Source: Campylobacteraceae bacterium | GTDB lineage: Bacteria; Campylobacterota; Campylobacteria; Campylobacterales; Sulfurovaceae | Direction of reading: 5' to 3' | NCBI GenBank assembly: GCA_026985655.1 | Contig: JALSQB010000019.1 | Coordinates: 1 to 5,086 of the forward strand | Length of the DNA stretch: 5,086 nt | Part shown: positions 1 through 4,587 of the stretch, one piece after another | How positions within the stretch are numbered: the first letter of the stretch is position 1 | Layout of the letters: the number at the start of each line of letters is the position of its first letter | Notes under the pieces: generated by a model | Told to the model about the DNA's origin: nothing | What the model saw: the letters and a program-made list of their open reading frames with translations, nothing else | Databases searched by the model: none | Position numbers and translations under genes: made by a program

Positions 1-143
1 ACCGAAGTCGTAGCCGTAATGGTGGAGGAAACCGTGACAGAGGTGGACGAAGTGGAGAGAGACGAGGAGGAAACCGTGACAGCAGAAATGGTGGAGGAAA
101 CAGAAGTAGCCGTAATGGTGGAGGCAACAGAGACAGAGGATAA
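1..143 (+). CDS. C-terminal Arg/Gly/Asn-rich tail of an RNA-binding protein, probably DEAD-box RNA helicase (partial)
   Basis: The gene begins before the window; 46 full codons remain, read from base 3, followed by TAA at 141-143. The visible protein contains almost only Arg, Gly, Asn, Ser and Asp, with the unit RNGGGNR three times (visible residues 5-11, 28-34, 37-43). Such basic, flexible RGG-type tails commonly end bacterial DEAD-box RNA helicases, where they hold structured RNA nonspecifically. They also occur on small RRM-type RNA-binding proteins and other RNA-binding factors, so the helicase call is inference because no catalytic motif is visible. Another frame (from base 1) is also open, to position 183, but gives an acidic Val/Glu/Thr-rich peptide typical of a frame shadow over purine-rich repeats. 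The DNA is clearly richer in G and in purines than the rest of the window. An intrinsic terminator overlaps its end. Confidence 0.7.
   Translation, partial: RSRSRNGGGNRDRGGRSGERRGGNRDSRNGGGNRSSRNGGGNRDRG
15..131 (+). repeat. Three imperfect 21-bp coding repeats (RNGGGNR units)
   Basis: Copies lie at 15-35, 84-104 and 111-131 and share the core AATGGTGGAGG(A/C)AAC. They differ by a few substitutions, mostly CGT versus AGA arginine codons. They encode the repeated unit of the Arg/Gly-rich tail. Copy number in such tails often changes by slippage or recombination between strains. Confidence 0.75.
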
Positions 144-155
144 ATCCTCTTTTTC
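135..155 (+). terminator. Intrinsic terminator with the upstream stop codon in its loop
   Basis: AGAGGA (135-140) pairs perfectly with TCCTCT (145-150) around a four-base TAAA loop and is followed by TTTTCT. The T-run merges with the right arm, giving five consecutive T from 150. The stop codon TAA (141-143) is in the loop, and the last codons of the upstream gene form the left arm. The stem is short, but the hairpin-plus-T-run layout is classical. It separates the upstream gene from the thioredoxin gene pair. Confidence 0.7.
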
Positions 156-195
156 TAAAATTTATTTAACGAATACACAATAAATACATCTTTAC

Positions 196-206
196 TTGGT
201 TATAAT
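196..206 (+). promoter_or_regulatory. Promoter for the thioredoxin-like gene pair
   Basis: TTGGTTATAAT contains a perfect TATAAT -10 box at 201-206. No convincing -35 hexamer is present, as is common for the housekeeping sigma factor in Campylobacterota. Transcription would start near 213, giving a leader of about 34 nt before the ATG at 247. The same 11 bases recur in front of the gene at 1630. Confidence 0.7.
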
Positions 207-234
207 AGTTTTTAACAAAATATTTCGTACTTTC

Positions 235-240
235 AAAGGA
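235..240 (+). promoter_or_regulatory. Ribosome binding site fixing the start at 247
   Basis: AAAGGA lies 6 nt before ATG 247. This site, the promoter at 201-206 and the signal peptide beginning at 247 together exclude the upstream in-frame TTG at 196, which falls inside the promoter. Confidence 0.75.
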
Positions 241-246
241 TTCAAA

Positions 247-774
247 ATGAAAAAATTACTTTTAACCCTCGTACTTATTTTTAGTACACTTTTACATGCT
301 GAAGAGGTCCCTTCTTTTAGCTTAACCACTGTTGATGATAAAAACATTACGGTCAATCAGCTCAATATTTCTAAAACAGAGACAGGTTTAGAGTTTAAAG
401 AGTTTAAAGGCAAAGCCGTTCTATTGGTACTCTTTGGACACCGATGTCCTCCTTGTCTTAAAGAGATTCCAGAGTTTATTGCTTTAACTAAAAAACATAA
501 AGATGATTTGGAAATTGTTGCGATTGAATCACAACAGTACCCAACAGATAAAGTAAAAGAGTTTGTTGCAGAACATCAAATGAACTATAATGTAGTAGCA
601 GGTATTGAACATAATGATTTTATTATGTACATTGCTAGCATGGCAGGCTACACACAGGGAATACCTCTACCACTTTTAATTGCCGTTAATAAAAATGGAG
701 AAGTTGAACAAGTTCAAGCAGGCATTATTAGAGAAGATGAACTAGAGATGCTAGTGGAAGAGCTAAATAATTAA
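247..774 (+). CDS. Exported TlpA/ResA-like thioredoxin-fold protein (CPPC)
   Basis: This 175-residue protein starts with a typical Sec signal peptide: KK at residues 2-3, hydrophobic core LLLTLVLIFSTLL, and probable cleavage after HA (residues 17-18, before EE). The mature part is a compact thioredoxin-like domain: a strand (KAVLLVLFG, 56-64), the CPPC redox motif at 67-70 followed by LKEIPEF, and a second strand (LEIVAIES). GIP around 138-140 would supply the cis-proline facing the active site. The fold and motif match the TlpA/ResA/AhpC-TSA-type periplasmic disulfide oxidoreductases, which reduce or exchange disulfides in exported proteins. The true partner, for example cytochrome c maturation, cannot be read from the sequence. 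A related gene follows after 28 bp, probably on the same transcript. The start at 247 rests on the ribosome binding site and the signal peptide. Confidence 0.85.
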   Translation: MKKLLLTLVLIFSTLLHAEEVPSFSLTTVDDKNITVNQLNISKTETGLEFKEFKGKAVLLVLFGHRCPPCLKEIPEFIALTKKHKDDLEIVAIESQQYPTDKVKEFVAEHQMNYNVVAGIEHNDFIMYIASMAGYTQGIPLPLLIAVNKNGEVEQVQAGIIREDELEMLVEELNN

Positions 775-790
775 AAGAGTGTATTAAAAA

Positions 791-796
791 AAGGGA
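791..796 (+). promoter_or_regulatory. Ribosome binding site of the lipoprotein gene
   Basis: AAGGGA lies 6 nt before ATG 803, within the 28-bp gap after the preceding gene. The gap has no promoter-like or terminator-like element, so the gene is probably co-transcribed from the promoter at 196-206. Confidence 0.6.
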
Positions 797-802
797 AAAT
801 TA

Positions 803-1582
803 ATGCAAAATAGAAAAATTAAATTTATACAGACAACGATTTTAATCGTTACACTTTTTACCTATACAGGTTGTTTCTTTGGTTTTTTTGAAGATGAACC
901 AAAAGTACAATTTATAGAACCTAAAACAGTAGAGACTAAAACCGTAGAACCTAAAATAGAACTGGCAAAGGTCACAACTAGCAGAGTAGAGACCATAACA
1001 CCTACGGTTGAAATAGAAAATACTGCCTCTAAAAATATTGTCGCTGAATGTACCGATGAGATTAGCAGTCCTTGTCATAAAGAACCTATTACAAGCCAAG
1101 AGTTATCAACATCACAGAGTCTTGTTAGTAGTAATAACGCGACCTATAGATTACGAAGTATTCAAGGAAAAAATATTACCATTGAAGCAGGTTCTACAGG
1201 ATACCAATTTCCAGAGTTTCAGAATAAGATTGTTGTTTTAGAAATGTTTGGAAAAAGTTGTTCTCATTGTATCAAAGAGATGCCAACAATGCGTAAGCTT
1301 AAAAAACGTTATGGTCGTTATTTAGAGATTGTTGCTGTTCAAGTTGAGGGTAAAATGTCTAAACGACAAGCACATGCACTTTTAAGAAGACATAGAATTA
1401 CCTACCCTGTTATTGCAGGAGATACAGCAAAAGAGTTACAATATCATGTACAAAATACCTTTGGGTGGTTAGGAACCTTACCTTTTATTATGGTCATAAA
1501 AGATGGCGTAACCGAATTTACCTATCGAGGTTCAGTTTCTTACAATAGAATAAATAAAGATATTCGTTCTCTTTTAAAATAA
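803..1582 (+). CDS. Predicted lipoprotein with C-terminal thioredoxin-like domain (CSHC)
   Basis: This 259-residue protein has three parts. Residues 1-24 look like a lipoprotein signal peptide: a basic start, a hydrophobic core, then YTGC with Cys24 as the lipidation site; Tyr at -3 is not the usual Leu. Residues 25-113 form a low-complexity linker rich in Glu, Lys, Thr and Val, with a pentapeptide repeat (EPKTV, ETKTV, EPKIE) and an extra cysteine pair (Cys83, Cys91). Residues 114-259 are a thioredoxin-fold domain with CSHC at 153-156 and a probable cis-Pro at 227 (GTLPF). The domain resembles that of the preceding gene: FG-x-x-C-x-x-C-x-KE-x-P, then LEIVAVQ, then YPVIAG. It is probably a membrane-anchored thiol-disulfide oxidoreductase in the periplasm. 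The His in the active site recalls the CPHC of DsbA, so an oxidising or isomerase role is possible but unproven. The substrate is unknown. Confidence 0.8.
   Translation: MQNRKIKFIQTTILIVTLFTYTGCFFGFFEDEPKVQFIEPKTVETKTVEPKIELAKVTTSRVETITPTVEIENTASKNIVAECTDEISSPCHKEPITSQELSTSQSLVSSNNATYRLRSIQGKNITIEAGSTGYQFPEFQNKIVVLEMFGKSCSHCIKEMPTMRKLKKRYGRYLEIVAVQVEGKMSKRQAHALLRRHRITYPVIAGDTAKELQYHVQNTFGWLGTLPFIMVIKDGVTEFTYRGSVSYNRINKDIRSLLK
917..961 (+). repeat. Three 15-bp tandem repeats in the lipoprotein linker
   Basis: Units at 917-931, 932-946 and 947-961 encode EPKTV, ETKTV and EPKIE. The DNA units are close copies (GA(A/G)(C/A)CTAAAAC(A/C)GTA in the first two, the third diverging at its end). The array is in frame, so copy-number change would lengthen or shorten the spacer between membrane anchor and redox domain without breaking the protein. 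Confidence 0.65.
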
Positions 1583-1589
1583 AACTTCT

Positions 1590-1600
1590 TTGGTTATAAT
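1590..1600 (+). promoter_or_regulatory. Promoter for the membrane-protein gene pair
   Basis: TTGGTTATAAT with a perfect TATAAT at 1595-1600 is identical over 11 bases to the promoter at 196-206. It begins 8 bases after the stop of the lipoprotein gene. Transcription would start near 1607, about 23 nt before ATG 1630. The -10 box forms the outer left arm of the palindrome at 1595-1627. Confidence 0.7.
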
Positions 1601-1627
1601 TCTTTAATTAAAAATTAAGGAATTATA
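1595..1627 (+). promoter_or_regulatory. 33-bp near-perfect palindrome spanning -10 box and ribosome binding site
   Basis: The 15-base arm 1595-1609 is the reverse complement of 1613-1627 except for one position (T1603 facing G1619), which is a wobble pair in RNA. The spacer is AAA (1610-1612). The left arm begins with the TATAAT box, and the right arm contains the AAGGAA ribosome binding site (1617-1622) of the gene at 1630. No T-run follows, so it is not an ordinary terminator. It could be a DNA operator, or an RNA hairpin present only in transcripts entering from upstream. Confidence 0.6.
1617..1622 (+). promoter_or_regulatory. Ribosome binding site of the DUF6524-like gene
   Basis: AAGGAA lies 7 nt before ATG 1630. 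In a read-through RNA it would be paired with 1600-1605 in the palindrome hairpin. Confidence 0.7.
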
Positions 1628-1629
1628 CA

Positions 1630-2085
1630 ATGCTACCTAATATATTAACAAAAACCAATAAAACAAAAAAAGGTAAAACCGAGAAGCATCTGCGTTGGTG
1701 GGTGACACTTCTTCTCTCTTTGGCACTTGCTATTGGAACTTGGAATCCTTTAGGACATCACTTTATTCACTACATCTCTCAACAAGATATTTTAGCTGGA
1801 TTTACTCCTTTTGCTATTTTGATGATGATAGGTTTATGGATACTTGCTATTAAATCTATTTTACAATCTATTGGAATGGCAGGCACTATTGCAACCATTC
1901 TTATTATTTTGGCTTTTCTTTGGGGACTTAATCAATACGGATTTCTTGACTTTTCAAGCTCAACTCAAATGGGTTGGACAGGTACGATTTCAGTCGGAAT
2001 TATTATTTGGATTGGGATTAATGCTTCTATTATTTGGAAAACCATTACAGGTGTTTATGCGACTGATAGCGTAGAATCTGAATAA
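1630..2085 (+). CDS. Four-helix inner-membrane protein, DUF6524-like
   Basis: This 151-residue protein has a Lys-rich cytoplasmic start (residues 8-22) and four hydrophobic stretches at about 24-38, 56-76, 83-100 and 117-136, so both ends are probably cytoplasmic. Its features are a WNPLGHHF motif after helix 1, IKSILQSIGMAG between helices 2 and 3, LWGLNQYGFLDF after helix 3, and a C-terminal ITGVYATDSVE. From memory this order (T-x-NP-x-G, a rSlG-x-x-G motif, then a final tG-x-x-dvD) fits the uncharacterised family DUF6524, small membrane proteins of about 130-150 residues. That assignment is moderate and no function is known. It has its own promoter and ribosome binding site. The next gene starts 8 bp after its stop, so the two are probably co-transcribed. 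Confidence 0.7.
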   Translation: MLPNILTKTNKTKKGKTEKHLRWWVTLLLSLALAIGTWNPLGHHFIHYISQQDILAGFTPFAILMMIGLWILAIKSILQSIGMAGTIATILIILAFLWGLNQYGFLDFSSSTQMGWTGTISVGIIIWIGINASIIWKTITGVYATDSVESE

Positions 2086-2093
2086 ATTTTTTA

Positions 2094-3350
2094 ATGCAAA
2101 GAAGATATAAAGCACTTATTGCCATTGTAGTTCCTGTCGCTATAATGGCAATACTTTCACAGGTTCACCCACTCTCCTATAACTATATTATGGGCTATAT
2201 GATAGCCGTTGTATTGGTATTTAAATCTTCCATTATCTCTCTATGGCTTCTTTCTAAACTTAAACTTTTACATTTTTTAAAAGGTCTAACCATCTTTCAA
2301 GCCTTGCTTTTAGGCATTAAAAGATGGCTCATTGACAATGTGGTTTCTAAATGGTTAAACAAACATATTATTAGCCATTTTAAAAAACCTTTTCAAGAAC
2401 TTTTCCAATATTACAATGCCATTAACTTTAAAACAAAAATGAAAAACTTTATTGTTATTGTGCTTCCTTTAGGTGTAGGTATGTGGGTACTCTATCTTAC
2501 CGATGTTTTAACTCATATTGCACTTGTTATGGAGTTAAAAGTCTTTGTAATTGGTTTCTTTAAAGGTCTGTGGATTATTGCTTCAAAAGTCATTGTTTGG
2601 CTAACCTCTTCATGGTTTGCTCCTATTTTTGAAGTATTTGCTCTGTCTTACCTGCTTACCTTGCTTGAAAGATTGTTAGGGAAAAATAATCCTATTAGCC
2701 GTTTTTTCAACTATACAGGGGCTAAACTCAATAATTTTTTAGCATTTATTGGGCTACTTAGTGACAAACACATTGAACCTATTTTGAACAAAAATGTTTC
2801 TCAACGTAGCGAACGATTTGGCTCTAAAATTTCAGAAATGATACGCAATAAAAAAATTAAAGATGAGTATCTCTACTTTGATAATTTTCAAAATATCATA
2901 CTCAAAGGGCATATCAATGCCTATTATGCTTTTGAAGGCATGGAAGAGATGAAAGACAAAAAATTGCTTTACAGTTTGATTAATGAAAAAACAGCAGACA
3001 ACATTGACATTGTCGCCTATGTGTCACGAAATGGTAAAGGGGATTTACTTGATGCCAAAATCATTGATGATTATTACCATGACATTTTCATACTTAAAGG
3101 CATTGCTAGTCATCGAAATCATGGGGTAAGGGTACAAAATACCGATAGCATAGATTTTACAGATTTTTGGGTTCTGAATACCAGTCAATACCCTGTGTGG
3201 ATTAAAAGTCACTCTGAGGTTATTGAGCCTCAAGAGCTACAAGGACATGCGATGCTATTGATTAAGACACAACACCATGTTAATTTTAACAATGATGATT
3301 TATATTTTGAACATAAGGGTGTATCGGTCTCACCAACCCCAATAGATTAA
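2094..3350 (+). CDS. Unrecognised polytopic membrane protein with soluble C-terminal region
   Basis: I do not recognise this 418-residue protein. It has hydrophobic segments at about 7-24, 31-53, 118-138, 147-170 and 173-192, with a basic amphipathic stretch (roughly 54-116, several Lys/Arg and aromatic residues) between the second and third. From about 223 it is soluble: a charged helical part (QRSERFGSKISEMIRNKKIKDE), then probable mixed alpha/beta structure ending in short strands (DFWVLN, YPVWIKS, AMLLIKTQ). It lacks cysteines and has no visible catalytic motif. The start at 2094 is the first possible one, since an in-frame TGA lies at 2079-2081. It has no clear ribosome binding site, so translation may be coupled to the DUF6524-like gene 8 bp upstream. 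Its stop codon overlaps the end of folP on the other strand. It is a complete gene, but its function is unknown. Confidence 0.8.
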   Translation: MQRRYKALIAIVVPVAIMAILSQVHPLSYNYIMGYMIAVVLVFKSSIISLWLLSKLKLLHFLKGLTIFQALLLGIKRWLIDNVVSKWLNKHIISHFKKPFQELFQYYNAINFKTKMKNFIVIVLPLGVGMWVLYLTDVLTHIALVMELKVFVIGFFKGLWIIASKVIVWLTSSWFAPIFEVFALSYLLTLLERLLGKNNPISRFFNYTGAKLNNFLAFIGLLSDKHIEPILNKNVSQRSERFGSKISEMIRNKKIKDEYLYFDNFQNIILKGHINAYYAFEGMEEMKDKKLLYSLINEKTADNIDIVAYVSRNGKGDLLDAKIIDDYYHDIFILKGIASHRNHGVRVQNTDSIDFTDFWVLNTSQYPVWIKSHSEVIEPQELQGHAMLLIKTQHHVNFNNDDLYFEHKGVSVSPTPID

Positions 3351-4483
3351 AGCTCTTTCCAAACAGCCAAGGCTTGAAAATGCTCTTGTACGTCATGGCA
3401 ACGGACAATATTTGCACCATTTTCTACTGATTTTAAATGAATTGCCAATGTTCCTGCCAAGCGTTTTTCAATTGGGCTAGGGACAATTTGGTCAATCAAG
3501 GACTTTCTACTCGCTCCTACCAACACTTCACACCCAAACTTTTTAAAATGCCCCATGTTTTTAATGAGCATCAAATTATGTTCCAATGTTTTACCAAAAC
3601 CTATGCCCACATCTAAGATGATGTTTTCTCGTGCTAAGCCCAAAGCTTCACAGTTAGCAATACGTGCTTCAAAAAACTCACTTAGCTCTAGTATGACATC
3701 TTCATACTGTGGATTCTCTTGCATTGTTTGAGGTGTTCCTTGCATATGCATAATGCAAAGCTTAGCTCTATATTTGACAGCCAATTTAATCACTTCATTA
3801 TTGGACGCACCTGTAATGTCATTGACTAGATTAAAGCCTGATTTTAAAGCATACTCTATGACCATTGGAGCATAAGAATCAATGGAAAAAGAGACTTTCT
3901 CATAAAGCTTTTGAGCCTTAATCAGATCACAAATAGCTTTAATACGTGCCAACTCCTCTTCTTCGCTCACTAAAGGAGCATTCGGTCGGCTCGACACACC
4001 CCCAATGTCAATAATGTCAGCCCCTTGTTCTATCATCTCTTCTATTTTATCTATGGCATCATCTGCTCTAAATCTTGATGCTTCAAAAAAACTATCATCA
4101 TTGGCATTAATGACCCCCATGATTTTTATTTTATGCTCTTTTACTTTTAAAAAATTCTCTAACTCCCTTGCCAAAGTTTTTAGCCCAAAAGGTTGTGCCA
4201 ACTCTTTTTGTGAAAGTATCTCAATATGTTTTCGTGTCCCCACAAGTAAACAGTCATATTGCTCTTTTTCACAGGTAATTACGCCAGAAGGTGTTGCCAA
4301 TTCAGCCCCAATGCTTAAGGCATCTTGCTTGAGTATGTTTACAGCAGGAGTTTTTAAATCTTTAATGAAAAAGTAAAGCAGTTCCATTTTTTTAGCCATA
4401 ATAGAAACCCCACCACCATGTACTTTTAAATCTTTAAGAAATTTTTTTTTATTTTTTATGTTATTGAGTTGATATATTTGCAT
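3347..4483 (-). CDS. folP: Dihydropteroate synthase with Campylobacterota-type N-terminal extension
   Basis: DHPS joins 4-aminobenzoate to 6-hydroxymethyl-dihydropterin diphosphate, giving 7,8-dihydropteroate for folate synthesis in the cytoplasm; sulfonamides target this enzyme. Of 378 residues, about 1-118 are an extension absent from E. coli DHPS. The TIM-barrel domain follows: IMGVINANDDSFF (121-133, loop 1), DIIDIGGVSSRPNA (156-169, loop 2), FSIDS (199-203), NDITGA (221-226), MHMQGTPQTMQENPQYEDV (245-263), DVGIGFGK (291-298), VGASRKS (322-328) and VRCHDV (360-365). All main pterin- and phosphate-binding elements are present, so it should be active. Loops 1 and 2 differ from the E. coli versions (NVTPDSF, GESTRPGA). 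No ribosome binding site precedes ATG 4483. A later start at Met29 is possible but would cut into residues that I believe are conserved in relatives. It converges on the membrane-protein gene with a 4-bp overlap and diverges from glnS. Confidence 0.93.
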   Translation of the reverse strand: MQIYQLNNIKNKKKFLKDLKVHGGGVSIMAKKMELLYFFIKDLKTPAVNILKQDALSIGAELATPSGVITCEKEQYDCLLVGTRKHIEILSQKELAQPFGLKTLARELENFLKVKEHKIKIMGVINANDDSFFEASRFRADDAIDKIEEMIEQGADIIDIGGVSSRPNAPLVSEEEELARIKAICDLIKAQKLYEKVSFSIDSYAPMVIEYALKSGFNLVNDITGASNNEVIKLAVKYRAKLCIMHMQGTPQTMQENPQYEDVILELSEFFEARIANCEALGLARENIILDVGIGFGKTLEHNLMLIKNMGHFKKFGCEVLVGASRKSLIDQIVPSPIEKRLAGTLAIHLKSVENGANIVRCHDVQEHFQALAVWKEL

Positions 4484-4488
4484 TTGAA

Positions 4489-4494
4489 ATCATA
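4489..4494 (-). promoter_or_regulatory. Candidate folP -10 box, implying a leaderless mRNA
   Basis: On the minus strand TATGAT lies 5 nt before ATG 4483 and is preceded by a T-rich run, as in many Campylobacterota promoters. Transcription would begin at or next to the A of the start codon, which would explain the missing ribosome binding site. No better -10 box is obvious in the spacer. Confidence 0.4.
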
Positions 4495-4549
4495 ACTAAA
4501 AAATTAATCAAATAAGTAAGTAACTGTTCCACAATAAGCTCAAATAAGG

Positions 4550-4555
4550 TAAAAT
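4550..4555 (+). promoter_or_regulatory. Candidate glnS -10 box
   Basis: TAAAAT preceded by GG (GGTAAAAT) matches TATAAT at five of six positions and resembles the GGTTATAAT context of the other two promoters. Transcription would start near 4562, about 26 nt before ATG 4588. Confidence 0.5.
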
Positions 4556-4571
4556 AGCCTTTTTAATTAAC

Positions 4572-4577
4572 AAAAGG
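4572..4577 (+). promoter_or_regulatory. Ribosome binding site of glnS
   Basis: The purine run AAAAGG (4572-4577, continuing to G4578) lies about 10 nt before ATG 4588, slightly further than for the other genes here. It is the only purine-rich site in the short leader. Confidence 0.5.
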
Positions 4578-4587
4578 GTTACTTACC

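Larger units (their letters stand above)
4516..4586. repeat. 9-bp inverted repeat in the folP-glnS divergent spacer
   Basis: GTAAGTAAC (4516-4524) and its exact reverse complement GTTACTTAC (4578-4586) are separated by 53 bp and bracket the candidate glnS promoter. The right arm ends one base before the glnS ATG. They could be paired regulator sites or coincidence. Confidence 0.4.

Noticed and set aside
1..183. Open frame from base 1 giving an acidic Val/Glu/Thr-rich peptide
   Set aside because: It is a second reading of the same purine-rich repeats, runs through the terminator, and resembles no protein tail I know. The other frame gives a typical Arg/Gly-rich tail ending at the terminator.
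196..246. N-terminal extension of the first thioredoxin gene from TTG at 196
   Set aside because: The TTG is part of the TTGGTTATAAT promoter, so it would not be transcribed. ATG 247 has a proper ribosome binding site and begins a signal peptide.
842..1241. Open frames on both strands inside the lipoprotein gene (842-1099 minus, 1038-1241 plus)
   Set aside because: They have no ribosome binding site or recognisable protein features and lie wholly within a convincing gene.
1595..1627. Palindrome as an intrinsic terminator of the lipoprotein gene
   Set aside because: No T-run follows the right arm; the sequence continues CAATG into the next start codon.
1844..2074. Plus-strand open frame inside the DUF6524-like gene
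   Set aside because: This is a frame shadow of a T-rich membrane-protein gene; its hydrophobicity comes from the overlapping codons.
4005..4376. 123-codon open frame antisense to folP
   Set aside because: It is antisense to the conserved DHPS coding sequence with no independent ribosome binding site or domain.
4546..4562. AAGG/CCTT hairpin followed by T-run near 4556-4564 as a terminator
   Set aside because: It has only four base pairs with an 8-base loop and lies between divergent genes, where no plus-strand transcript needs terminating. It overlaps the probable glnS promoter.
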